Below are positions 1 through 8,089 of a stretch of DNA of 64,000 nt, piece by piece; positions within the stretch are counted from its first letter, which is position 1, and each line of letters starts with the position of its first letter. The notes below the pieces were generated by a model. That model made no database searches. It saw only the letters and a list, made by a program, of their open reading frames with translations, and was not told where the DNA came from. A program made the translations under genes and the position numbers. Origin of the DNA: UBA11524 sp045132495 (GTDB lineage Bacteria > Bacillota > Clostridia > Christensenellales > Aristaeellaceae); NCBI GenBank assembly GCA_045132495.1, contig JBGUSK010000051.1, positions 176,086 to 240,085 of the forward strand. The letters run 5' to 3'.

Positions 1-1
1 G

Positions 2-865
2 GAGCTGATCGACCAGCTGCGCGAGCTGGGCTTCGAGCGGGTGGAGCTGAATTATCAGGTGCGCACCGAGTGGCTCTCCGGCATCCGCCGCCGTATCAAT
101 GAGGGAGCCATCAAGGTGTCCAGCGTCCATAACGTCTTCCCCAAAACGCTGGACAAAAAATTCGACACCGACTCCGTGATGCTCGGCTATGAGGATGAAT
201 CCCTCCGTCAGCAGGCCGTTGAGCTGGCCAAGGGCAGCGTCGAATGGGCCTGTGTGCTGGGCGCGGGCGCGGTGGTGTTCCACCCTACCGAGGTGCCGAT
301 GGATCCCCGGGAGTATGATGTTCCGCTGAAGAAGATGATCGCGGCGCATCAGACCGACACCCCGGAGTACAAGGCTCTCCATGCGAAGATGGTCGCGGCC
401 CGGCAATCCCAGCCCTATATCGACCGGATGATGAAGTCCATCGACGAGCTGGCAAACTATGTCGAGAAGTTCAACCTGCCTGTCAAGCTGGGCATGGAGA
501 ACCGCGCCATGTGCCACCAGTGCCCTGTTTACTCCGAGTTTGACATGATCGCCGACCGCTTTGCCGGCGGCCCGGTGGGCATCTGGCTGGATACCGGTCA
601 CGCCATCATGATGGAGGAGATGGGCCTGCAACAGCTGCCTCTGTCAAAGAAGGCGGCGGACATGATCGTGGGCATGCACATTCACGACGCAGTGGACGCG
701 CTGGATCATTACGCCCCCTGCACGCTGCCGAATGACGTGCTGGCGCCCTACCGCGAGTACATCCTCAACTGCCCGATCAAGGTGCTGGAGCTGTCCGGCC
801 GCTTGTCGGCGGAGGAGATCATCACAGGTACAGACAAATTTGTGGAGAGGTACGGTCGGGCGTGA
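2..865 (+). CDS. Sugar phosphate isomerase/epimerase-like TIM-barrel protein, 5' partial
   Basis: The reading frame is open to the left edge of the window, so the N-terminus is missing; an internal GTG at 41 is not a convincing start. The protein looks like the xylose-isomerase-like (AP endonuclease family 2) TIM-barrel group. Visible family landmarks are an acidic metal-ligand stretch (GMENRAM), a DTGHA strand end and an HIHDA motif, where such enzymes place the Glu, Asp and His ligands of a divalent metal. These proteins usually isomerise or epimerise free sugars or inositol derivatives in the cytosol; the substrate cannot be told here. The stop overlaps the next gene's GTG start by 4 nt, so the two are probably translationally coupled. 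Confidence 0.75.
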   Translation, partial: ELIDQLRELGFERVELNYQVRTEWLSGIRRRINEGAIKVSSVHNVFPKTLDKKFDTDSVMLGYEDESLRQQAVELAKGSVEWACVLGAGAVVFHPTEVPMDPREYDVPLKKMIAAHQTDTPEYKALHAKMVAARQSQPYIDRMMKSIDELANYVEKFNLPVKLGMENRAMCHQCPVYSEFDMIADRFAGGPVGIWLDTGHAIMMEEMGLQQLPLSKKAADMIVGMHIHDAVDALDHYAPCTLPNDVLAPYREYILNCPIKVLELSGRLSAEEIITGTDKFVERYGRA

Positions 866-1623
866 ATACCATGAACGAACGGGCCCTTTTGCAGCGCGTG
901 TGCGATGCCCATCGGTGCATCCTCGGTGAAAAGCTGACCGGGTTTTATGTGCATGGGGCGATCGCCTTCGGGTGCTTCACCTGGGCAACGGGGGACGTCG
1001 ATTTTCTGGCCGTGGTGGAGGCGCCTTTGACGCAGGCGGAGAAGGAAAGTCTCATCCGCATTCTGCTGGACCTCACGCCCATCGCCCCGCCCAAGGACTT
1101 TGAAATGAGTGTGGTGCTGCGGGACGTCTGTGCGCCCTTTCAGTATCCTACGCCCTTTGAACTGCACTTTTCCAACGCCCACAAGGCCCGTGCGGAGGCG
1201 GATCTGTCCGCCTACTGCCGCGAAATGCACGGCGTTGATCCCGACCTGGCGGCGCATTTCACCGTCATCCGCCATGTGGGCAAGACCCTCTTCGGCGCGG
1301 ACATTGCGGAAGTCTTCGGGGAAGTGCCCCGGGCTGCCTATGTGGACAGCATCCTCGGCGATGTGGGCGGCGCGGTGCAGGAGATCGGCGGAAACCCGGT
1401 TTATACCATTCTGAACCTCTGCCGGGTGCTGGCATATTTGCAGGATGGCGCAGTGCTGTCCAAGCGGCAGGGCGGGGAATGGGGCCTCCGCTGTCTGACG
1501 GAGGAATATCACCCGCTGCTGCGAAGTGCGCTGCAGGCTTATGGCGGCGCATCCTTCCCGGAGGGGCTGCCCGCGGTGGATTTCGCCCGGGAAATGCTGG
1601 CGCGCATCCGTAAATTGGCATAA
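862..1623 (+). CDS. Nucleotidyltransferase with aminoglycoside adenylyltransferase-like (DUF4111) fold
   Basis: A 253-residue protein (GTG start; an ATG nine bases later is an alternative) with an N-terminal polymerase-beta-type nucleotidyltransferase motif, HGAIAFGCFTWATGDVDFL, then a helical half like the C-terminal domain of AadA/ANT(9) enzymes. That family transfers AMP from ATP to spectinomycin or streptomycin hydroxyls. The metal-binding D-x-D pair is present (GDVDF), but the usual G-S before it reads G-A, so resistance activity is uncertain. It overlaps the upstream TIM-barrel gene by 4 nt, an unusual context for a resistance gene, and a terminator follows directly. A housekeeping nucleotidyltransferase of unknown substrate is equally possible. 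Confidence 0.65.
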   Translation: MNTMNERALLQRVCDAHRCILGEKLTGFYVHGAIAFGCFTWATGDVDFLAVVEAPLTQAEKESLIRILLDLTPIAPPKDFEMSVVLRDVCAPFQYPTPFELHFSNAHKARAEADLSAYCREMHGVDPDLAAHFTVIRHVGKTLFGADIAEVFGEVPRAAYVDSILGDVGGAVQEIGGNPVYTILNLCRVLAYLQDGAVLSKRQGGEWGLRCLTEEYHPLLRSALQAYGGASFPEGLPAVDFAREMLARIRKLA

Positions 1624-1628
1624 ATATC

Positions 1629-1657
1629 GCGGCTTCCCTCAGGAGGCCGCCTTTTTG
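1629..1657 (+). terminator. Rho-independent terminator
   Basis: A GCGGC..GCCGC stem with a short CTCA-type loop is followed by CTTTTTG. It lies six bases past the stop of the nucleotidyltransferase gene and ends where the next promoter begins. Confidence 0.75.
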
Positions 1658-1658
1658 A

Positions 1659-1687
1659 TTGACATATACTGATATTCATGGGATAAT
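1659..1687 (+). promoter_or_regulatory. Sigma-A promoter of the CotH/mannosidase unit
   Basis: TTGACA and GATAAT are separated by exactly 17 bp, starting immediately after the upstream terminator and 38 nt before the CotH start codon. Confidence 0.75.
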
Positions 1688-1724
1688 ACAAGGGAAGAAA
1701 ATCGTTCCACAGGAGTTGTGTATC

Positions 1725-3680
1725 ATGAAAAAACTGGCATTTGTACTCGTTTGTGTCCTCTGCCTGCTGTGCACCGCTGCCCTGGCGGATACGCCGGAGC
1801 TGACCTTCAGTGTGGCGAGCGGCTTCTATGCTGAACCGTTCACGCTGGAAATGGAGTGCGATAATAAGAAGGCAGCCATCTACTACACGCTGGACGGCTC
1901 CGTTCCGGATGAAAACAGCCTGAAATACGACGGCGGCCTGAAGCTGGAGGAGTCCGGCACTCGTGTAGATCTTCTCACCCGCATCACCGGCACTAATTCG
2001 GCGGAGGATTACATCCCTCAGAAGGATTTCCCCACCGCCCATGTGGTGCGCGCGGTGGCGATCACCCCCAAGGGCGAGAAGAGCGCTGTGATCAGCGCCA
2101 CCTACTTTGTGGGCTATGACCGCAAGGAGCTCTACGGCGATACCCCCATCGTCTGCCTGGTGACCGATGCGGACAATCTCTTTGACTATGAAAAGGGCAT
2201 CTATGTGCTGGGCAAGATCTACGATCAGTGGGCGCCCCAGCAGACCGAGCCCTTTGAGGATTGGGCGGCCAAGGGCAATTTCACCCAGCATGGCGATGAT
2301 TGGGAGCGCCCCGTCTCCGTGACCCTGCTGGCGGCGGATGGTACCTCCTTCACCCAGGACATGGGCATGCGCATCAAGGGCGGCGCTTCCCGCGGATATC
2401 ATCAGAAGTCCATCCGCCTGATCGCCCGGGAGGAATATGGCGCGAAGAACGTGAAGTTCCCCATTTACCCCGACAATGTGCGGGAATCCGACGGCGGTGT
2501 GGTGGAAAAGTATAAGTCCGTGACGCTCCGCTCCGGCGCCAATGACCTGCTCTTTGCCAAGATCCGCGACCCTTACATCACCAATCTCAGCGAGGGAATG
2601 CGCTTTGAGACTGCGGCCAATATGCCCTGCATCGCCTTCATCAACGGCGAATACTGGGGCGTGTATACCCTCAATGAGGAGTATGGCGACAAGTACATCC
2701 AGCACCACTACGGCGTGGATGACAACAATGTCATCATCGTCAAATGCGGCGAGCTGGACGAGGGCGAGGAGGCGGATTACGCGCTCTTCCAGGAGATGTA
2801 CGATTTCATCGCCTGGGAGGATCTGGAGGACCCCGCCGTTTATGCCCAGGCCTGCGAAATGATCGATGTGGGCTCCTTTGCGGACTATTTCGCGATGCAG
2901 TTCTACATCATCAACGAGGATGGCTTTGACAAGAACAACAACTGGCAGATGTGGCGTGTGCGCGAGCCTGAAACAGAGATCCATGCCTTTGCCGACGGCA
3001 AGTGGCGCATGATGCTCTACGATACTGACTATTCCTCCAGCGTGTACTCTGGCGGCGGCAATGCAGATGCGGACAATATCAGCGGCGTTCTGTTCGGCGA
3101 AGATTACGAGGAATACAACCCGGCGCTGATGTTCCAGAATCTGATGCTGTCCGAGGAATTCCGCAAGGAGTTCATCAGCGCCTGCTGCGATGTGAGCAAT
3201 GTGTATTTCAGCGCCAGCCGTGCCTCCGCCATTCTCAAGGAGATGCGCGCCCAGTATGAGCCCTATGTGCCCGACAGCCTGCGCCGCTTCGGGCCCCAGT
3301 GGGTCACCTGGCATCCGGAGGGGCACTACAAGTCCCATCTGGACAATCTGGATCGTTTCTTCCAGAAGCGCGCCTCCCTCTTCCTGGATGTGGTCAAGAC
3401 TGCCCTGGAGCTGGAGGAACCCGTTTCCATTACCATCCGCAGCGAAAATCCTGCCAAGGGCAAGGTCTACATCAATGGCCGCGATGTGCCCGCAGCTAAC
3501 AATGGCCGCATTTCCGTTTTTGCCGAGTGCGGGCTGACCGTTACTGCTGTTCCTGGGGAGGGCGCGTCCTTCAAGGGATGGAAGACCTCCGATGATTCCG
3601 CTGTGCTGGCGGACCCTGCTGCCCTGACCACGCAGATCACCTTTGAGGGCGATTTTACCCTGACCGCAGTGTTCGAGTAA
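1725..3680 (+). CDS. Exported CotH kinase-family protein with chitobiase-like and C-terminal repeat domains
   Basis: A 651-residue exported protein. The start at 1725 gives a clean signal peptide (MKKLAFVLVCVLCLL ending TAALA) behind an AGGAG site; an in-frame upstream ATG would bury it. Domains in order are a chitobiase/hexosaminidase-C-like segment (YYTLDGSVPDENS, about residues 25-115), a CotH kinase-like core (MRIKGGASRGYHQKSIRL; later YDTDYSSS, where the catalytic Asp of CotH proteins is expected), and an 80-residue C-terminal beta module like bacterial surface repeats. CotH proteins phosphorylate serine residues of spore coat proteins; non-spore versions are common in plant-degrading clostridia and their targets are unknown. 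A 23-nt gap separates it from the alpha-mannosidase gene, so the two are likely cotranscribed. Confidence 0.8.
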   Translation: MKKLAFVLVCVLCLLCTAALADTPELTFSVASGFYAEPFTLEMECDNKKAAIYYTLDGSVPDENSLKYDGGLKLEESGTRVDLLTRITGTNSAEDYIPQKDFPTAHVVRAVAITPKGEKSAVISATYFVGYDRKELYGDTPIVCLVTDADNLFDYEKGIYVLGKIYDQWAPQQTEPFEDWAAKGNFTQHGDDWERPVSVTLLAADGTSFTQDMGMRIKGGASRGYHQKSIRLIAREEYGAKNVKFPIYPDNVRESDGGVVEKYKSVTLRSGANDLLFAKIRDPYITNLSEGMRFETAANMPCIAFINGEYWGVYTLNEEYGDKYIQHHYGVDDNNVIIVKCGELDEGEEADYALFQEMYDFIAWEDLEDPAVYAQACEMIDVGSFADYFAMQFYIINEDGFDKNNNWQMWRVREPETEIHAFADGKWRMMLYDTDYSSSVYSGGGNADADNISGVLFGEDYEEYNPALMFQNLMLSEEFRKEFISACCDVSNVYFSASRASAILKEMRAQYEPYVPDSLRRFGPQWVTWHPEGHYKSHLDNLDRFFQKRASLFLDVVKTALELEEPVSITIRSENPAKGKVYINGRDVPAANNGRISVFAECGLTVTAVPGEGASFKGWKTSDDSAVLADPAALTTQITFEGDFTLTAVFE

Positions 3681-3703
3681 CCATATTACCAGGAGGCAGA
3701 CCT

Positions 3704-6586
3704 ATGAACCGCCTTCCACGCCAGAACCGCCAGCGACTTGAGGCCTGGCGGAAGGAACTGAAAAATCATCTGTATACTCCGGTCGGTGCGGTGGATTTTA
3801 CAGGTTTCACCACCTTTGACCGGCTGACCCCTGAAAGCGCCGCATCCATGCCGATGCGGCCTTTTCCCGTGGGGACAAAATGGGGAAAATGCTGGGAATA
3901 TGCCTGGTTCCAGGCGGACTTTACCCTGCCTGATGAATGCGAAGGCCGCCGTATTGTACTTCTGCCCGGCATGGGCGGCGAGCAGCTGATCTATGTGGAT
4001 GGCGTTGCTGCCGGTTCCAACGACAAGGGGCGGGATTATGTGACCCTCCGGCGCAGCGCGGCAGCGGGAGAGAAGGTGTCCGTGCTGATCGAGAGCTATG
4101 CCGGGCACGGCGCACGTTTGGAGAACATGGGGCCCTGTCCGCCGGAAAGGCCTGCCATTCCGCCAGTGCCGGAAAATCAGTGCACGGTCAAAACAAGCAC
4201 CCTTGCGGTGTGGAACGAGGATGCATACCAGCTCTGGCTTGATGTGGAAATTCTCTGCGATCTGCTGAATCAGCTGGACGGCAAGTCGCTGCGTTATCAG
4301 AAGGTCGCCAAGGCCCTGATGGACTTCACCCATACGGCGGATTTTGAACTGCCGATGGCGGAGCGTCACGAATCCTTCCGCCGAGCCAGCGAGGTGCTGA
4401 AGCCCGCGCTTGCATGCCATAACGGCTCCACCGCGCCGGTGATGTGGCTGCTGGGGCAGAGCCATATCGACCTGGCCTGGCTTTGGCCCGAGGAGGAGAC
4501 CTGGCACAAGGTGGCCCGCACCTATGCCAACCAGCTGGCGCTGATGGAGGAGTACCCGGAGTATCGCTTCCTGCTGTGTGAGCCGAAGCTGCTGGATATG
4601 CTGCGTACCCAGCATCCGGAAATCTGGCAGAGGGTGAAGGCTGCCTATGAGCGCGGCCAGATCGACCCGGAGGGCGCGTTCTACATCGAGTGCGACACCA
4701 ACATCCCCTCCGGCGAGAGCCTGATCCGCCAGCTTATCCGCGGCAAAAGGTGGTACAAGGAACACTTCGGCGTGGACAGCCAGGTCGCCTGGCAGCCGGA
4801 CACCTTCGGCTATTCCGGGGTGCTGCCGCAAATTTTCAGGAAGCTGAATATCCCGTACTTCGCCACGCAGAAGCTTTTGCGCGCAGACCCGGAGTGCGAA
4901 CGCTTCCCGTATCAGAATTTTGTGTGGGAGGGCATCGACGGCAGCACAGTGCAGGCGCTGTCCTTCTTCAAGAACAACGCCCAGGTCACGCCGAGCCAGT
5001 TCATGCAGCGCTGGAACGACAACCGCGCCCAGCAGACGAATATCGACACGCTGCTGTACCCCTTCGGCTTCGGTGACGGCGGCGGCGGCGCGACCCGCGA
5101 CATGCTCGAAAACGTCCGTCGCATGGCCGATCTGGAGGGCCTGCCTCGCTCCCGCTACGGCACGCTGAAGGGCTTCTTCGAGGAGACTGCCCGCCAGGCG
5201 GAGGGCAACCGCTGGGTGGGCGAGCTCTACCTGGCGTGGCACCGAGGAACCTGGACGACGCAGATCAAGACCAAGCAGCTGATGCGGACGGTGGAGCTGC
5301 TGCTCCACGATGCGGAGGCGCTGGTGGCGCTGCTGCCTGCCAGCGAGCGCAAGGCGTACATGTCTACCATCGAGCAAGCCTGGGATGCCCTGATGTTCTG
5401 CCAGTTCCACGATGTGGCGGGCGGCGTGGGCATCCAGAGGGTGCATCAGGAGGAGGAGGCGAAGCTGTGGAAGGTACGGGATGAGCTGGCGGAAAAGCTC
5501 ATGCGCCGTCTGCACAAACGGTTCGGCCTGCCAGATACATATTGGCCCCAACCGGATACAACCGTCGATATCACCGAGACGGCGGACGGCTTCCTGATGG
5601 AAAACAGCGTCCTGCGTGTGATGGTGAACAAGCAGGGCGCGATCACCCAAATCATCGACAAGCGCAATGGCGTGCCGCTGATGAACCTTGGCCAGAAGAT
5701 GAACGACTGGCGGCTGTATGAGAATGTCGAAGTCGTTTACGACGGCTGGGAGATGAGCCGCGACTGGAAAAAACGCAGGCTGGATACTGACCTGCATGCC
5801 CGGTGTGAATCCCGCGTGACCCAGGAGGGGGAACGTTTCCTGGCGGTAACTTATACCTTCGGCGAGAGCACAGCCGAGATGAGCCTGTGGCTCCGGGGTG
5901 ACCGCATTGAGGTGGAATCCCAGGTGGATTGGTACGAGCGCCGCAAGCTGCTCAAGGTGCACTTTGAATCGAACGTCCTGTGCGACGATGCGCTGCACGA
6001 GATTCAGTTCGGCTATGTCAAGCGGCCCTGCCATGACAGCCATCCCTTTGCCGCAGACCGCTACGAGAGCTGCTCAAACCGCTGGACGGCCCTGTGCGAG
6101 GAGAACCGTGGCATTGCCATCCTGACCGACGGCATCCGCGGTGTATCCACCGACCGGGGCGAGATCGCCCTGTCCCTGCTGCGGGCGCCGCTGGTGCCCG
6201 ACGACACCGCCGACCGGGGCCACCACGGCTTTGAATACGCCATCATGCCATTTGCTTCGGCCTTCAAGGATGCAGGTGTGGTCAAGGCTGGCATCGACTT
6301 TGCCGAGGGGCCGCGGGAGGATGCGGGCTTCCGCATGGACAGCGAGGCCATCATCCTGGAGACCGTCAAGCCCGCTGACGATCAGTCCGACGATATCATC
6401 CTCCGCATGTACGAAAGCCTCCGTACCCATGCGGACGGCGTGCTGCACCTGCCCTTTGAATCGAAGGTGTACGAGTCCTCCATGGACGAATCGGAAACCG
6501 GCGAATTGCTGGGTCAGGGCAGGGAAGTCCGCCTGCGGATGAAGCCCTTCGAGATCAGGACGCTGCGGGTCGTGCGCGCAAAATAA
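3704..6586 (+). CDS. Alpha-mannosidase, glycoside hydrolase family 38
   Basis: A 960-residue protein, full length for a bacterial GH38 enzyme and without a signal peptide, so cytosolic. The zinc-site motif reads QSHIDLAWLWP (His254, Asp256) and the nucleophile motif AWQPDTFGYS places the catalytic Asp at 366. The middle helical domain and C-terminal beta-sandwich follow as usual. GH38 enzymes release terminal alpha-mannose with a retaining, zinc-assisted mechanism, typically from N-glycan-derived oligosaccharides after import. The start has an AGGAGG site 12 nt upstream. It sits behind the exported CotH-like protein, with no terminator between them. Confidence 0.93.
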   Translation: MNRLPRQNRQRLEAWRKELKNHLYTPVGAVDFTGFTTFDRLTPESAASMPMRPFPVGTKWGKCWEYAWFQADFTLPDECEGRRIVLLPGMGGEQLIYVDGVAAGSNDKGRDYVTLRRSAAAGEKVSVLIESYAGHGARLENMGPCPPERPAIPPVPENQCTVKTSTLAVWNEDAYQLWLDVEILCDLLNQLDGKSLRYQKVAKALMDFTHTADFELPMAERHESFRRASEVLKPALACHNGSTAPVMWLLGQSHIDLAWLWPEEETWHKVARTYANQLALMEEYPEYRFLLCEPKLLDMLRTQHPEIWQRVKAAYERGQIDPEGAFYIECDTNIPSGESLIRQLIRGKRWYKEHFGVDSQVAWQPDTFGYSGVLPQIFRKLNIPYFATQKLLRADPECERFPYQNFVWEGIDGSTVQALSFFKNNAQVTPSQFMQRWNDNRAQQTNIDTLLYPFGFGDGGGGATRDMLENVRRMADLEGLPRSRYGTLKGFFEETARQAEGNRWVGELYLAWHRGTWTTQIKTKQLMRTVELLLHDAEALVALLPASERKAYMSTIEQAWDALMFCQFHDVAGGVGIQRVHQEEEAKLWKVRDELAEKLMRRLHKRFGLPDTYWPQPDTTVDITETADGFLMENSVLRVMVNKQGAITQIIDKRNGVPLMNLGQKMNDWRLYENVEVVYDGWEMSRDWKKRRLDTDLHARCESRVTQEGERFLAVTYTFGESTAEMSLWLRGDRIEVESQVDWYERRKLLKVHFESNVLCDDALHEIQFGYVKRPCHDSHPFAADRYESCSNRWTALCEENRGIAILTDGIRGVSTDRGEIALSLLRAPLVPDDTADRGHHGFEYAIMPFASAFKDAGVVKAGIDFAEGPREDAGFRMDSEAIILETVKPADDQSDDIILRMYESLRTHADGVLHLPFESKVYESSMDESETGELLGQGREVRLRMKPFEIRTLRVVRAK

Positions 6587-6619
6587 AAATGCGCCGGGGT
6601 GCTTGCGGGCACTCCGGCG
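6582..6619 (-). terminator. Terminator between convergent genes
   Basis: An 11-bp stem (CGCCGGGGTGC pairing with GCACTCCGGCG, one G-T pair) has an A-rich left flank that becomes ATTTTTATTTT on the minus strand. It best serves the small minus-strand membrane protein but probably works both ways. Confidence 0.7.
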
Positions 6620-6632
6620 TTTAGCTGAGGAT

Positions 6633-6932
6633 TTACTGCTGGGCGTCGTCCTGGCTGGTGACGGCGTTCACGACGGTGCGGACATTGTTCTTGGCGTCCG
6701 CCACAACATCGTCGAAGCTGCCAGTGAAGGCCGCCACGTTGCGGGCGTAAGAGAACTTGTAGCCCAGGGCCAGCGCGGCGATCACGCCGCCGATCACCAG
6801 CCACGGAGCGGTCAGGAAGGCGATGATGCAGAAGAGCAGGCTCAGGTTGGCGATGGTAGCGCCCTCGCGCTTGAAGACGATGCGGTTGGCGTAGAGCTTG
6901 TTGAAGATGCTGTTGGTCTTTTCGCTGGACAT
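6633..6932 (-). CDS. Small two-helix membrane protein of unknown function
   Basis: A 99-residue protein starting at ATG 6932 behind a good AAGGAGG site; a longer open frame upstream runs into noncoding sequence and is not used. It has a polar N-terminus (MSSEKTNSIFNKLYANRIV), two adjacent hydrophobic segments at about residues 27-68 (ANLSLLFCIIAFL, LVIGGVIAALALGY), then a soluble tail ending in TSQDDAQQ. I do not recognise the family. It is transcribed alone, divergently from purC, and its convergent neighbour is the alpha-mannosidase. Confidence 0.75.
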   Translation of the reverse strand: MSSEKTNSIFNKLYANRIVFKREGATIANLSLLFCIIAFLTAPWLVIGGVIAALALGYKFSYARNVAAFTGSFDDVVADAKNNVRTVVNAVTSQDDAQQ

Positions 6933-7245
6933 GGGGTGTTCCTCCTTCAAATTCGTGTGTGCCTTGGTTACGGGTATATCATAGCGCAGATGCGGCGCTA
7001 TGTCTTGAGAGAAGGCTGAGGGTTCCATTAGAAAAATGTGAGAATCGCCGGAGGATTTGCCTGCAAGGGCTGCGCCCTGCACAATCTGGTGGAAAATTTT
7101 CCGCCATCCGAATGATGGCTGGAAAAGATGCAAAAAGATTCGGAAATTCGGCAAAAAACACTTGCCAACAGGACTTTTCGGCGTTATACTATCAACGTTG
7201 CGAGAACAAATCCCCAATCTGACATACAGAAACGGAGAGGTAAAC
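6933..7245 (+). other. Intergenic region upstream of purC
   Basis: This 313-bp spacer between divergent genes holds the purC promoter (7162-7190). Upstream of it are a perfect 12-bp palindrome GGAAAATTTTCC at 7091-7102 and a tandem ATTCGG/ATTCGG pair at 7138-7151. Either could be an operator. I see no purine-riboswitch-like structure and no additional coding potential. Confidence 0.5.
7162..7190 (+). promoter_or_regulatory. purC promoter
   Basis: TTGCCA and TATACT are separated by 17 bp, leaving a leader of roughly 50 nt before the purC ATG. Confidence 0.8.
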
Positions 7246-7935
7246 ATGGAGAACCTGAAGCTTCTTTACACCGGCAAGACCAAGAATGTCTACGCGCTGG
7301 AAAACGGCAACTGCCTGCTGAAGTTCAAGGACGACTGCACCGGCAAGGACGGTGTGTTCGATCCCGGCGAGAACAGCGTCGGCCTGACCATCGAGGGCGT
7401 GGGCGACGTGAACCTGCGCATGTCCATCTACTTCTTCGAGAAGATCAACGCCGCCGGTATCCGCACCCACTATGTGTCCGCCAACCTGGATGACACCACC
7501 ATGGAAGTCAAGGCTGCCAAGGTGTTCGGCAAGGGCCTGGAGGTCATCTGCCGCTACAAGGCCGTGGGTTCCTTCTACCGCCGCTACTCTGATTACTGCA
7601 CCCTGGGCCAGGATCTGCCTGCCTACGTCGAGACCACCTTCAAGAACGACGAGAAGGGCGATCCCCTCGTCACCAAGGACGGTCTGGTCGATCTGGGCGT
7701 GATGACCGCCAAGCAGTATGACGACCTGAAGGCCATGACCCAGGCCATCACCAAGATCGTCGCCGACGACCTGAAGGAAAAGGGCCTGGATATGTACGAT
7801 ATCAAGTTCGAGTTCGGCTATGACGAGGAAGGTAATGTCATGCTGATCGATGAGATCGCCTCCGGCAACATGCGCGTGTACAAGGATGGCGAGTATGTCG
7901 ATCCCATGACGCTGAACAAGCTGTTCTTTGCTTAA
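7246..7935 (+). CDS. purC: Phosphoribosylaminoimidazole-succinocarboxamide (SAICAR) synthase
   Basis: A 229-residue protein beginning at ATG 7246 (GGAGAGG site upstream). It condenses CAIR with aspartate using ATP in de novo purine synthesis (EC 6.3.2.6), in the cytosol. Family landmarks are the N-terminal LLYTGKTKNVYAL, the nucleotide-handling GKGLEVICRYKAVGSFYRR, the signature DIKFEFGYDEEGNVMLIDEI and the SGNMRV tail. Length matches standalone bacterial PurC. It stands alone between its own promoter and a strong terminator rather than in a pur operon. Confidence 0.95.
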   Translation: MENLKLLYTGKTKNVYALENGNCLLKFKDDCTGKDGVFDPGENSVGLTIEGVGDVNLRMSIYFFEKINAAGIRTHYVSANLDDTTMEVKAAKVFGKGLEVICRYKAVGSFYRRYSDYCTLGQDLPAYVETTFKNDEKGDPLVTKDGLVDLGVMTAKQYDDLKAMTQAITKIVADDLKEKGLDMYDIKFEFGYDEEGNVMLIDEIASGNMRVYKDGEYVDPMTLNKLFFA

Positions 7936-7946
7936 GCCATGCTCAG

Positions 7947-7974
7947 AAGCGCTGCATATTGCGGCGCTTTTTTT
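7947..7974 (+). terminator. purC terminator
   Basis: AAGCGCTGCA pairs with TGCGGCGCTT (one wobble pair) across a short ATA-type loop and runs into seven T residues. Confidence 0.9.
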
Positions 7975-8027
7975 CGTGGAGTGGCGGAGAATCCCGCTGG
8001 CGAATTGTTAATCTTCATGTAAAGGCA

Positions 8028-8056
8028 TTGGCACAGCCTGGAAATTGTGCTATAAT
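8028..8056 (+). promoter_or_regulatory. Promoter of the macrodomain gene
   Basis: TTGGCA and a consensus TATAAT have a 17-bp spacer; the start codon lies 34 nt beyond the -10 box. Confidence 0.85.
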
Positions 8057-8089
8057 GCTGCAAAAGAATGGAAATAAGGAGGTGAAGGC

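Noticed and set aside
1539..3338. Minus-strand open frame opposite the CotH gene
   Set aside because: It has no ribosome site, and the plus strand has a signal peptide, recognisable domains and a promoter.
6933..7245. Possible purine riboswitch before purC
   Set aside because: No conserved purine-aptamer junction or loop pattern is visible, and the leader after the mapped promoter is only about 50 nt.
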